Assembly (NCBI GenBank): GCA_934433135.1
Contig: CAKRZO010000006.1
Span: forward strand, 94,433-158,432
Length of the DNA: 64,000 nt
Direction of reading: 5' to 3'
Source: an uncultured Acetatifactor sp.
GTDB lineage: Bacteria > Bacillota > Clostridia > Lachnospirales > Lachnospiraceae
Shown: in pieces, positions 25,047-34,124 of the stretch
Layout: every line of letters starts with the position of its first letter
How positions within the stretch are numbered: position 1 is the stretch's first letter
Program-made: the position numbers and the translations under genes
Notes under the pieces: generated by a model
The model's input: only the letters and a program-made list of their open reading frames with translations
Database searches by the model: none
What the model was told of the DNA's origin: nothing

Positions 25047-26657
25047 TTATAATTTAAACAAGGTTCCCAGGATATTGCGTCCTAAAGATGCTCCCAGATT
25101 TCCGCCCAGTCTTTTACCGAAAGAGCCTCCGATGCTCTTGCCCACCGTGTTGCCGATTTCCCGTCCGATGGTACCTGCTGCTGAAGAAGCAACGGATTTC
25201 ACACCGGTTTTTACGGCACTCTTTCGTTTGGCAGTGGCTTTCTGCTCTTCCTTTTCTTTTCTCAGAGCTTCCTTCTGCTCCTCTTTTGTACGGGCAAGTT
25301 CCGCTTTCTGAGCGGCCTTCTCTTCCTCCGCTGCCTGTTTTGCTGCTGCCTGGTCAAGATCGTCCTGCCGTTTTTTACGCTGCAGGAACTCATAAGCGGA
25401 ATCTCTGTCATACATGTTCTGATAACGCAGATACAGATTGTTGCATTTTATTTCCTTTATCCGCTCTTCCTCCGAAATAGGCCCCATAAGGCTCTGCGGT
25501 GGAAGAATCTTACACTTCTGCACCATCGTGGGAATTCCTTCTTCATCCAGAACGCTGACCAATGCCTCTCCGGTTCCCAGTTCCAGAATAGCATCTTTAG
25601 TCTTAAAGGCCGGGTTGCTGCGGAAAGAGTCTGCCGCCGCTTTTACCGCCTTTTCATCGGAAGGTGTATAAGCACGCAGCGCATGCTGAATTTTATTTCC
25701 CAACTGGCTTAAAATACCATCCGGAATATCCCTGGGATTCTGGGTAATAAAGTAAATGCCCACACCTTTGGAACGAATGAGCTTTACCATCTGCTCAATC
25801 TTATCCTCCAGCGCCTTGGAAATGCCGTCAAACAAAAGATGCGCTTCATCAAAGAAGAAAATCATACGCGGCTTCTCACAGTCTCCAATCTCCGGAAGCG
25901 TCTCAAACAACTCCGACATCATCCAGAGAAGGAAGGCCGAATACAACGTTCCGTTATGAATCAGTTCCCGGCAATCCAGAATATTAATGGTCCCCTTACC
26001 GCCGGCTCCTGTGGTAAACCAGTCCGCAATGTTCAAGGCCGGTTCTGCGAAAAATCCGTCCGCGCCCTGTGCTTCCAAAGAGACCACATGCCGCAGAATC
26101 GCCGCAACACTCTGCTTTGTAATATTTCCGTATTCCGCAGAAAAATCCTGGCTGTTCTCCGATACGTACTGCAGCATGGACTTCAAATCCTTGGTATCAA
26201 TCAAAAGCAGTTCCTGATCATCTGCAATCTTGAATATCACCGTAAGGATATCCGTCTGCGTGGGATTCAGATCCATTAATTTGGACAAAAGCACCGGACC
26301 CATTTCCGAAATCGTTGTACGAAGCGGAATCCCAGCTTTTCCGTAAATGTCCCAGAAAACACTGGGATAAGACTGGTAAGAAAATCCGCACTCCCCCAGT
26401 CCGAAACGACTGATTCGCTTCTGCATATCCTCACTGTCCGTACCCGGTCTGCACATACCTGCCAGATCTCCTTTTACGTCCGCCAGGAAAACGGGAACTC
26501 CCGCATCGGAAAAGGACTCTGCCAAAACCTTCAAAGAAATTGTCTTACCGGTTCCGGTCGCTCCTGCAATCAGCCCATGTCTGTTTGCCATGGACGGCAG
26601 AATACAAACTTTCTCACCCTGTGCATCCCCGATCCATATCTGTTGATGATAAAACAT
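25047..26657 (-). CDS. HerA-like ATPase, DUF853 (YjgR) family
   Basis: The 536-residue P-loop ATPase of the HerA/FtsK superfamily starts with a conserved IWIGDAQGEKVCILPSMANRH block and Walker A GATGTGKT (residues 32-39). A Walker B MIFFFDEAHLLF and ITQNPRDIP follow. DUF853 proteins are hexamer-forming pumps of unknown substrate. After the ATPase comes a long charged Lys/Glu/Ala helix, then a Gly-rich tail with repeats such as GNTVGKSIGGSFGKRLGG that could form a membrane- or self-associating glycine zipper. It is transcribed from its own promoter. Confidence 0.88.
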   Translation of the reverse strand: MFYHQQIWIGDAQGEKVCILPSMANRHGLIAGATGTGKTISLKVLAESFSDAGVPVFLADVKGDLAGMCRPGTDSEDMQKRISRFGLGECGFSYQSYPSVFWDIYGKAGIPLRTTISEMGPVLLSKLMDLNPTQTDILTVIFKIADDQELLLIDTKDLKSMLQYVSENSQDFSAEYGNITKQSVAAILRHVVSLEAQGADGFFAEPALNIADWFTTGAGGKGTINILDCRELIHNGTLYSAFLLWMMSELFETLPEIGDCEKPRMIFFFDEAHLLFDGISKALEDKIEQMVKLIRSKGVGIYFITQNPRDIPDGILSQLGNKIQHALRAYTPSDEKAVKAAADSFRSNPAFKTKDAILELGTGEALVSVLDEEGIPTMVQKCKILPPQSLMGPISEEERIKEIKCNNLYLRYQNMYDRDSAYEFLQRKKRQDDLDQAAAKQAAEEEKAAQKAELARTKEEQKEALRKEKEEQKATAKRKSAVKTGVKSVASSAAGTIGREIGNTVGKSIGGSFGKRLGGNLGASLGRNILGTLFKL

Positions 26658-26709
26658 ACCTTCCTCCGTTCCGCAGGTTCTCTATTCAGCCTGCTGCTTC
26701 TTGTTTTTT

Positions 26710-26738
26710 ATTATAATAGAAGAAGAGAGGAATCGCAA
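26710..26738 (-). promoter_or_regulatory. Promoter of the HerA-like gene
   Basis: On the minus strand -35 TTGCGA (26733-26738) and -10 TATAAT (26710-26715) are 17 bases apart. Confidence 0.7.
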
Positions 26739-26778
26739 GGGGCAATTCCCCCACCGGTGAAGAAATGCAACCAGTTTA

Positions 26779-26799
26779 GTTACCGTTCCGACTCACCAG
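26779..26799 (+). repeat. Degenerate solo family A end over the GH88 stop codon
   Basis: GTTACCGTTCCGACTCACC is a weak match to GTAACCGTTCAGACACACC (58725) and overlaps the last codons of the GH88 gene. Confidence 0.35.
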
Positions 26800-27962
26800 A
26801 GAAAAATTCCCTTGCCGCATAATTTACCAACGGCCTCCAGGTAATAAAAATCACCGTACACAATATAGCGTTGTCTTTGATACCGATAAGCTTCCGCTCC
26901 CATTTTCAGAATTAAATCCGTATCCGCCGAATAATCGCAGCACTTCTTCTCCAATGCTTTCAGAATCAGGAATGCTCCGTTCCGGTACAGATCCGCTTCC
27001 GGTTCCGTCACAAGCTCTGCTATAGTCAGCATACCGCTTGCGGCAATCGCTCCCGCTGTAGAATCATACAAAACCGGCTCCTTTGGGCTTCGGAAATCTA
27101 CATACGGAACGTACCCTGTCTGCGCCGCATTAGCCAAAAAATAATGGGCAACCCGCTTGGCGGTGTCCAGAAATGCCGTTTCACCGGTATGTAAATACGA
27201 AATGGTAAAACCGTAAATCGCCCAGGCCTGTCCTCTGCTCCAGCTGGATCCGACTCCATACCCCTGTCCTCCGAAAGATTCCAATGCCTCTCCGGTCTTC
27301 TGGTTGTAATGAAGAATGTGAATCACTGATCCGTCCGGTCTGACCGCATTTTCCATGGTTTTCTTTGCATGCAATGCCGCAATCTGCCGAAACCGCTCAT
27401 ATCCGGTCTCCTCGCTTGCCCAGTAAAGTAAAGACAGATTCATCATGGTATCAATGATGGACCACCCTTCCTTTTCTTTGGTATTCCAAGCCGTAAGGAA
27501 TCCGCCTTCCGGATTCCATCTGGCAGCCAGATAATTGGCGGCAATCAGCGCCCTCCTGCGGCTGTCCGGATCTTTTGTGAGACGATAAGAGGTCACTGAG
27601 GTAGGCATCCACATAAATCCCACATCATGATGCAGCCCGTCAAACCCTTCGTTCGTATCGATTAAAGCAGCATCCAGCATTTTTTCCATGGCTTTGGCAT
27701 GGTCTGCATACTGCTGTTTCTTTTCTGCCTGCTTTGTTCCCTGGTACAGCTGCCAGAGAACTCCCGGCCAGAACCCGTTCACCCAGGTACTTGACCTTTG
27801 CGTAAAACGATCCTCGCCGTTTCCGTTTTCATCAATGGTATAAAGAATCTTATTTCCGTTTTTGAGCATAGTCCGGTACAGTTTTTCTTCCATACGGAAC
27901 CAAACGCTCTCCGCCCATACTCTTTTCTCTTCCGCTATTTCATTTTCCTTTTTTTCGCACAT
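26793..27962 (-). CDS. GH88 unsaturated glucuronyl hydrolase
   Basis: GH88 enzymes cut the 4,5-unsaturated glucuronic acid from oligosaccharides produced by polysaccharide lyases. The protein of about 389 residues has the (alpha/alpha)6-barrel landmarks STWVNGFWPGVLW, GLHHDVGFMW (catalytic Asp near 113), IIDTMMNLSLLYWA (second Asp) and GSSWSRGQAWAIYGF. It has no signal peptide, so it works inside the cell. It is last in a cluster with a heparinase-like lyase, an ABC importer and a GH39 enzyme, which fits stepwise uronic-acid polymer breakdown. Start at 27962 is preferred for the GGAG just upstream. Confidence 0.92.
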   Translation of the reverse strand: MCEKKENEIAEEKRVWAESVWFRMEEKLYRTMLKNGNKILYTIDENGNGEDRFTQRSSTWVNGFWPGVLWQLYQGTKQAEKKQQYADHAKAMEKMLDAALIDTNEGFDGLHHDVGFMWMPTSVTSYRLTKDPDSRRRALIAANYLAARWNPEGGFLTAWNTKEKEGWSIIDTMMNLSLLYWASEETGYERFRQIAALHAKKTMENAVRPDGSVIHILHYNQKTGEALESFGGQGYGVGSSWSRGQAWAIYGFTISYLHTGETAFLDTAKRVAHYFLANAAQTGYVPYVDFRSPKEPVLYDSTAGAIAASGMLTIAELVTEPEADLYRNGAFLILKALEKKCCDYSADTDLILKMGAEAYRYQRQRYIVYGDFYYLEAVGKLCGKGIFLW

Positions 27963-27972
27963 ATTGCTCTCC

Positions 27973-28108
27973 ATTCCGCAGACGCTTTAGCGTCGAAGGA
28001 ATCGCGCGTCAAATTTCAGATTTGACGCTGCGATAAAGGCTACTTTGTGACGCCTGCAGCACAAATAGCCGTGTAAAAAAATGCATTAGCGAATGCATTT
28101 TTTCACAC
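27973..28108 (+). repeat. Family B structured repeat between GH88 and lyase genes
   Basis: A string of hairpins: GACGCT/AGCGTC, a 9-bp GCGTCAAAT/ATTTGACGC stem, an arm pairing TTTGTG with CACAAA next to GGCTA with TAGCC, the core ACAAATAGCCGTGTAAAAAA, and a terminal 17-bp stem (28071-28087 with 28092-28108). The stop codon of the lyase gene lies inside this last stem, which probably ends the lyase transcript or separates it from GH88. Confidence 0.8.
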
Positions 28109-29885
28109 TGATCTCCATTTCCGAGCGCCCCTGCCCCTGTATCAGCGGAACATCCCATCTGAGCGCATACACTTTTTCTTTGACTCCCTTATGGTTATCA
28201 TGTTCGTATTCCAGAATCCTGACTGCCTTACCGGCAAAACCATCGTTACCCGGGAATGTCAGAATGCATGTTGTGCTATCGTCCTGAAAAAGAATCCGGT
28301 TTTTCTCCACAACAGGAGGAATCTGGGTGACCAGATTTTCCTGCACCCGTTCCCCCGATTTTCCATACAAAGTAAAATCATCCGTAACTTTAAGCAGACC
28401 GTTTGTCAGATCAAATTCCAGACAACGTATTATTTCGGCAGCTTCGCCACTTTCATACGCATCGGTAAGATCCATCCTGACTTCCACTGTTTTTTCTCCG
28501 GACTGCACCTGAAAGTCCCTGCACCGATACTCTTTTCCTTCCGGCTGTTCTTTTCCGTTAATAAGCGGCACACTATGTCCCATAGACCGGTTGCATAACA
28601 CCTGATATCTGCCTTCTCCGAAATACCCTTTCTTATATTCGCCCGCTCCCAGGTCCGTTAAAAACAAAGTTTCCATTTCCTCATAAATAAAATGTCCTAC
28701 ATCATTATGATTATGAAATTCCCCGTTATGTCCGCCCTTGCAGGCCATACCGACCCCGTTAGCGGAACGGGCAATTACCCATTGTGCTTTGGGAAGGACA
28801 TCGATCTTTTCCCTGAATTTTCCCTCACTGCCAACCATGTCCTGCAGACAATTCTTTTCATAACATGCAAGCAGTCTGCCCGGCATCTGTAAATCCATCT
28901 TTAAGGCTGTAAAACGGTAACAGCCATCCGTGTCCAGATCCGCAGCCCTCTTTATATCCGGAAACGTAAACGGAGAATAATGCATGGCAAGTACACATTC
29001 CAGTCCCATCCGGAATCGCCCTCTGCTGCTGCCATCCGCAAAACTTACCGTTCTGCCGTCTTCAAAAAAGCATTTTGCAGCGAAAGCCGCAATTTCCGCT
29101 TTGGGCGCTTCTCCCCACGCCCCGTTAAACAAATCGTATTCTCCGCCTGTCCGGTCATACAGTTCCTGAGCAAAATTGCAAAAGAAACTCATCCCATAGT
29201 TATAATATCCCAAACCCTCCGTACAGGTACCGTCTTCTTCAAATCCTTTCAAATAATACTTAAGGCTGCTGCAGATTCTGGTAAGGTAGGTTTTCAGACG
29301 TATTTTATCCTTGATCAGATACAGACAGGCACTGCCGATCGCCCCGGCGCAGACACCGTTCCAGTTATGCATGCTGTTCTCCCATCTGCGATAGGGTACA
29401 GCCGATGTAAAATAAGGAATAAATACTCTTCTTTCCACATTTTCCATGATCAGGCTTTTGGTCTCACATGACAGAACATCTTCCAGATTTTCTGCTAAGT
29501 CCGACAGAGTCTGCGCCGTTTCCGCCGCAAAAAGATCCACTGTAACAGCCCATTCTTTTTCCTTCCGGTTCACATGAGGCGGCAGCGCCCAGCATTCCTC
29601 GTTACATACTTCCCGTATCACCGAATCAAGCTTCCCCACAATATGCTGCTCTACGCTTCCGTTTTCTTCCCTCTGCGCCAATGCCTCCAGACCGAATACA
29701 GCCAGAAATTTTCTCCGGCGAAAATATACTTTTTCATACGAGAGCCTGTTTCCGGTGGTTTCGTACAATCCAAAGAGTTCTTCCGTTACAGGCGGTATTT
29801 CCTCTGAAAACATGGAAACTGCCGCCTCCTTTACCTGCCCACGGAATTTTTCTGCAAAACAGGTCAGTTTCTTTGTAAGTTCCAT
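28086..29885 (-). CDS. Heparinase II/III-like polysaccharide lyase
   Basis: The 599-residue protein has a helical toroid N-terminal half (NWNGVCAGAIGSACL) and a beta-sandwich C-terminal half beginning with the hallmark HNGEFHNHNDVGHF, as in heparinase II/III, alginate and related lyases (PL12/15/17/21 fold). Such enzymes cleave uronic-acid polymers by elimination and leave unsaturated ends, the substrate of the next gene, GH88. No signal peptide is seen, so it probably acts on imported oligosaccharides. The start at 29885 has GGGAG 8 bases upstream. The stop codon sits inside a family B hairpin. Confidence 0.88.
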   Translation of the reverse strand: MELTKKLTCFAEKFRGQVKEAAVSMFSEEIPPVTEELFGLYETTGNRLSYEKVYFRRRKFLAVFGLEALAQREENGSVEQHIVGKLDSVIREVCNEECWALPPHVNRKEKEWAVTVDLFAAETAQTLSDLAENLEDVLSCETKSLIMENVERRVFIPYFTSAVPYRRWENSMHNWNGVCAGAIGSACLYLIKDKIRLKTYLTRICSSLKYYLKGFEEDGTCTEGLGYYNYGMSFFCNFAQELYDRTGGEYDLFNGAWGEAPKAEIAAFAAKCFFEDGRTVSFADGSSRGRFRMGLECVLAMHYSPFTFPDIKRAADLDTDGCYRFTALKMDLQMPGRLLACYEKNCLQDMVGSEGKFREKIDVLPKAQWVIARSANGVGMACKGGHNGEFHNHNDVGHFIYEEMETLFLTDLGAGEYKKGYFGEGRYQVLCNRSMGHSVPLINGKEQPEGKEYRCRDFQVQSGEKTVEVRMDLTDAYESGEAAEIIRCLEFDLTNGLLKVTDDFTLYGKSGERVQENLVTQIPPVVEKNRILFQDDSTTCILTFPGNDGFAGKAVRILEYEHDNHKGVKEKVYALRWDVPLIQGQGRSEMEISVKKCIR

Positions 29886-29958
29886 CTTTTTTCTCCCTTC
29901 CTCCGAACCGGCTTTTCCATGCAATCGTTTCTTATTATTTTCCGAAAGGCAATTCTCA

Positions 29959-32130
29959 TTACTTCTGTTCCTTTAAATGTTGCAGATTGGTACGATAATC
30001 GCTCGGCGAGACCTTATAAAGACGACGGAATGCTTTATAGAAGGTATTCTCGGATCCGAACCCGCTTTCCAATGCAATCACACGGATCGGAATCGTCGGA
30101 TCCTCCAGCAAAATTCTGGCCTTTTGAATCCGCAGCTGCTCCAGGTATTCCGAAAATCCGATATTCAGATAAGACTTTATCATACGGGCAATGGTCTTAT
30201 CGGAGATTCCGAAAGCCTCCACCAACGATATCATATAAAAATCCGGATCATCAAAATGCTCCTCTATATAGGTCACAATCTGCTTTGACAATTCGTTTTT
30301 GCTGTTATTTTTGATCTGCCGGGAAACGGCACATAGCTTTCTGACACAGGAAAGCATCTTCTGTTCCATGTCCGGTACGTTGTCACTATATTCCATCTTA
30401 TCCACACGCACTTCGCTGCGCAGTCTGGATGCAATATTATTTAACAATGCGGCCTGCATATAGAACAATTGCTCAATCATGGAATAGGTTGGTGAAACGC
30501 TTACCTGATACCACTGCCTGCTGACCAGTTTTGCGGCTTCTGCCTCATTCCCGGCCAAAATCAGATCCGTCAGCTTCACATTCTCCAACAAATCGATATC
30601 GCAACTGCCATCTCCCGCTTCCTTTTCCACCTGTTCCTGGAAAATCAGCTTTTGACTGCTTAAATATTTCATACTGTACCGCTGTGCATGATACACTTCA
30701 TTCAGCTTTTCATAAGAGAACAAGGATTCACTAACTGCAAGAATTACGTCACACCCGAAATTTTGCTCCGCCCGATCGATAAAATGCTGCATCCTTTCCT
30801 GCAGATTTTCCTCTCCCGTCCCCTCCGGTCTGATCAGGACAAACAGATTGGGATGAACTTTGGAAAAAAAGGAAAAACCAATCCCCTGTTGTGCAAACAA
30901 CTGACGGATTTCCTCCGAAGGAATTTCCCATTCCGTATGGGTCAGCTGCAGCACAAATAAACGGAACGGAATTCCGGAACTCGGCTCCTTCTCCAGAAAC
31001 TCCGTAAGGCGATCCTCTTCCAGACCGTTCAAAATCAGCTCTCGCAACATCCAGTGATCCATTTCCTCACTTAATTTTTTATATCGCTTCTGATGCTGCA
31101 GCCCGTTTTCCCCGATTTCCGTAATAGAGCGTTCAATATATTCATATTCTGATTTTTTCTCTGCACCGGAGTTTTCCGTATATTGATCCAGAATCGAAAG
31201 AATTTTTCCGATGGGTTTAAAATTACGCCAGGCGAGCAGTATGGAAATCACGAGTGCTGCAATCAGGAATAAAATCAGATAAACAACAGCAATCTGAATC
31301 ATCCCCTTCATCTGCATCCGGAAATAACTCTTCGGAATCTCTACCGTGATCGAAACGGGACTCTGACTGCTGCGGATCTCAAAAAGACTGCTCTTTTCCG
31401 CCGGCTGTGTACGGCTGGCGTACAGAATCTCATTGGTTGTATGATCTTGTATCGTAACACCGGCAATTTCTCTTAAATCGGTAAGTCCCGTCAGCTCATA
31501 GATCCGGTCAATCGGCAGGATCGCCAGAAACATGGCATTTTCCCGATTGCCTGCACTCACATACGTATGCACATAGGGAAGGCCCTCTATGGTTTCCGCT
31601 GCATTATAAAAAGTATCCGCCCGGAGAAACCGGTACGAATAATCTGTCTTGGCCAGATCCGTCAGCCACATTTTCTGGTTTTCATACCGGACAGAACGAT
31701 AGAGCAGACTTCCCTCCTTATCGGCATCCAGGTACACCGTTTTGGGTGTAATGACAATTCCGTTGGAAAAGTAACAAAGAGGACTTTTAAAGAAAGTGTA
31801 GGAACCTGTCAGATCCGCAAAATAATTACGGAACTCCAGTATCCGATAATAGTCACTGGTCTTATCCGTTCCCTTCATGGAACGGACATAGGAATAACTC
31901 ACATTGCTCCGCAGCCTGAAAATAGCATTGCCGATGGAAGAAATTTCATCGTCGATCAGGCTGCTCCCCCGGACAATTTCCCGGTAAGTGCGCTCCTCTT
32001 CATTTTTTTCCAAAATCCGAAACGCTTCGAAAAAAACCGGAACCATCAATACAAAAACCGCCGCTGCAAAGAATAAATAATTCTGCAGAAAATGCATCAA
32101 AGAATTTCTCTTATAAAAAAGCCTTTTCAC
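29959..32130 (-). CDS. Membrane-anchored AraC family regulator with extracellular sensor
   Basis: The 723-residue protein has an N-terminal membrane helix (about 13-33), an extracellular Cache-like sensor, a second helix (about 275-300, IAVVYLILFLIAALVISILLAW), a linker and a C-terminal AraC DNA-binding domain (FYMISLVEAFGISDKTIARMIKS ... VIALESGFGSENTFYKAFRRLY). It resembles B. subtilis YesS/YtdP-type regulators that sense extracellular sugar and activate neighbouring importer and hydrolase genes. GTG start. It lies 5 bases from the permease gene inside the importer operon. Confidence 0.92.
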   Translation of the reverse strand: MKRLFYKRNSLMHFLQNYLFFAAAVFVLMVPVFFEAFRILEKNEEERTYREIVRGSSLIDDEISSIGNAIFRLRSNVSYSYVRSMKGTDKTSDYYRILEFRNYFADLTGSYTFFKSPLCYFSNGIVITPKTVYLDADKEGSLLYRSVRYENQKMWLTDLAKTDYSYRFLRADTFYNAAETIEGLPYVHTYVSAGNRENAMFLAILPIDRIYELTGLTDLREIAGVTIQDHTTNEILYASRTQPAEKSSLFEIRSSQSPVSITVEIPKSYFRMQMKGMIQIAVVYLILFLIAALVISILLAWRNFKPIGKILSILDQYTENSGAEKKSEYEYIERSITEIGENGLQHQKRYKKLSEEMDHWMLRELILNGLEEDRLTEFLEKEPSSGIPFRLFVLQLTHTEWEIPSEEIRQLFAQQGIGFSFFSKVHPNLFVLIRPEGTGEENLQERMQHFIDRAEQNFGCDVILAVSESLFSYEKLNEVYHAQRYSMKYLSSQKLIFQEQVEKEAGDGSCDIDLLENVKLTDLILAGNEAEAAKLVSRQWYQVSVSPTYSMIEQLFYMQAALLNNIASRLRSEVRVDKMEYSDNVPDMEQKMLSCVRKLCAVSRQIKNNSKNELSKQIVTYIEEHFDDPDFYMISLVEAFGISDKTIARMIKSYLNIGFSEYLEQLRIQKARILLEDPTIPIRVIALESGFGSENTFYKAFRRLYKVSPSDYRTNLQHLKEQK

Positions 32131-32135
32131 CTGCG

Positions 32136-33047
32136 CTACCCCTTTATGGAACCAATCATAACACCTTTCACGAAATGCTTCTGTACAAACGGGTAAATAA
32201 TCATAACCGGAAGCATTGCTACAACAATCAGGGAATATTTCAACAATTCCGCAAGACCTTCCTTTGCCGCTGCCGCATCATCCACAATGACCATGCTGGC
32301 ATCCACTTTATTGCTGATTAAGATATCCCGCAAAAACAGCTGAAGCGGATAGAGTTTCTGATCTGACAGGTACATAAATGCATTAAAATACGAATTCCAA
32401 TGTGAAATTGCATAATACAGCGTAATTACGGCAATAACCGAGCCGGATAAGGGAAGCACCATATTAAAAAAATATTGAACATCATTACATCCGTCAATTT
32501 TGGCGGCTTCCAGCATCTCATTCGGTATGCTGTTTTTGATAAAAGTCCGCGTAATAATCATATTATTGACGGAAATAGCCCCCGGAATCAGCATACTCCA
32601 TACGGTATTCAGCATATGCAGATTCTTAATTACCAGATAGGTGGGAATCATGCCCCCGCTGAAAATCATGGTAAAGGTAAAAATCAGCATAATCGGTCCC
32701 TGCCCCGGTAAATCGCTTCGGGACAGCGCGTACGCCGCCATCAGCGTCATCACCACATTGATACAGGTTCCGGCCACCATGTAAAAAAGAGAGTTCCGAT
32801 AACCGATCAGCACCTGACTGTTTTTAAAAATGGCACGATAACCGTCAAGACCGAATTCCACGGGAAACAGCCACACCTTTCCCGACATCACTGCGGAAGC
32901 AGAAGAAAAGGAACTGGATAATACATAGATTAACGGATACGCCACAAGGATTCCGAGAATACTTAAGATCGCAATCAGCAGAATCTCAAATTTTCTGTCG
33001 GATGTCTTACGCTTCGCTTTTTTTAATCTGCTCATAAGATATTTCAA
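32136..33047 (-). CDS. Carbohydrate ABC transporter permease (LplC/YtcP-like)
   Basis: The protein of about 300 residues has six membrane helices and the MalG-type EAA motif EAAKIDGCNDVQYFFNMVLPLSG. It ends FVQKHFVKGVMIGSIKG, the usual tail of this family. It forms the channel with the permease encoded upstream. No ATPase gene is nearby, so a shared MsmX-type ATPase elsewhere probably powers it. The start is ambiguous (TTG 33047 or ATG 33035), since neither is ideally spaced from AAAGGAG. Confidence 0.92.
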   Translation of the reverse strand: MKYLMSRLKKAKRKTSDRKFEILLIAILSILGILVAYPLIYVLSSSFSSASAVMSGKVWLFPVEFGLDGYRAIFKNSQVLIGYRNSLFYMVAGTCINVVMTLMAAYALSRSDLPGQGPIMLIFTFTMIFSGGMIPTYLVIKNLHMLNTVWSMLIPGAISVNNMIITRTFIKNSIPNEMLEAAKIDGCNDVQYFFNMVLPLSGSVIAVITLYYAISHWNSYFNAFMYLSDQKLYPLQLFLRDILISNKVDASMVIVDDAAAAKEGLAELLKYSLIVVAMLPVMIIYPFVQKHFVKGVMIGSIKG

Positions 33048-33057
33048 TGCTCCTTTC

Positions 33058-34017
33058 CTACCAAAGACTTGTGTCGCTGAATTTTCTGGAAATCTGGTTT
33101 ACCAGCAGGATCAGGACAAAATTAATGACGGAATTAAACATACCTACTGCCGTGGAATACGAGAAGTTTGCATTGCCGCCGAACGCCATTTTATAAACAT
33201 ATGTAGTAATCACTTCACTATAGCTTAAATTCAACGAATTCTGCATCAGATATACTTTTTCAAAACCGATGTTCATAACCCTTCCGCAATCCAGAATCAG
33301 CATAATAATCGCTGTTGGAAGAATGGCCGGAATATCTACATACAAAACTCTCTGAAACCGTGTCGCTCCGTCAATCTGCGCCGCCTCGTGCAGTTCCTGG
33401 TCACAGCCTGCCAGCGCTGCCATATAGATAATGGAACTCCATCCCATATTCTGCCACACACCTGTCCAAACGTAAAGATGAGGAAATGCCGAAGGAATTC
33501 CCAGGATATCCACTGCCCTTTGTCCGCTCAGCGCTTGTACGGCATTGCCATACAAACCGATAATCGGATTGAGCATCTGATTGACCATTCCTACCAAAAC
33601 GACCGTAGAAACAAAATGCGGAATATAGGTAATGGTCTGAATCACTTTTTTTACTCCCGTATGCTGCAGACAGTTCAAAGACAACGCCAGAATCAACGGA
33701 ATAAGGGAATTAACTACAAGGGAATATAGGCTGATCCGCAAAGTATTGACCAGAATTCTCTTAAAGTTATAATCATGAAAAAACTTATTAAAATACTTCA
33801 GTCCAACCCAGGGACTTCCCAACATTTCTTTTGATATGGAATAATCCTTAAAGGCAATCTGAAGTCCGAACATGGGGATATATTTAAAAATAATCAGATA
33901 CAGCATCGGCAGAAGGAGAAAGAGATATAATTGTCTTGCTTTATAAATTCTCTTTCCGAGACTTATTCCCTTTCCGGGATAACATTCTGTCCTTTGAGAG
34001 CAAGCAGTTTTTTTCAA
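33058..34017 (-). CDS. Carbohydrate ABC transporter permease (LplB/YteP-like)
   Basis: The 319-residue first channel subunit of the importer has six membrane helices and the EAA motif HEAAQIDGATRFQRVLYVDIP. I chose the TTG at 34017 because AGGAGG lies 9 bases upstream and the resulting length equals that of LplB-type proteins. It is followed 10 bases later by the second permease. Confidence 0.92.
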   Translation of the reverse strand: MKKTACSQRTECYPGKGISLGKRIYKARQLYLFLLLPMLYLIIFKYIPMFGLQIAFKDYSISKEMLGSPWVGLKYFNKFFHDYNFKRILVNTLRISLYSLVVNSLIPLILALSLNCLQHTGVKKVIQTITYIPHFVSTVVLVGMVNQMLNPIIGLYGNAVQALSGQRAVDILGIPSAFPHLYVWTGVWQNMGWSSIIYMAALAGCDQELHEAAQIDGATRFQRVLYVDIPAILPTAIIMLILDCGRVMNIGFEKVYLMQNSLNLSYSEVITTYVYKMAFGGNANFSYSTAVGMFNSVINFVLILLVNQISRKFSDTSLW

Positions 34018-34124
34018 TGCTGCGGTCCTCCTCTCGTTTTCATTCTTAAGATTTCTCACTACGGTCAAAGGATAAGGCTGCAACCGCCAATACGTCGCAG
34101 CCCCTTTCCTTAAGACCTCATTCT

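Noticed and set aside
26740..26756. GGGG-CAATT-CCCC hairpin before the HerA-like gene as a terminator
   Set aside because: It is a 4-bp stem upstream of the promoter with no T-tract; too weak to call.
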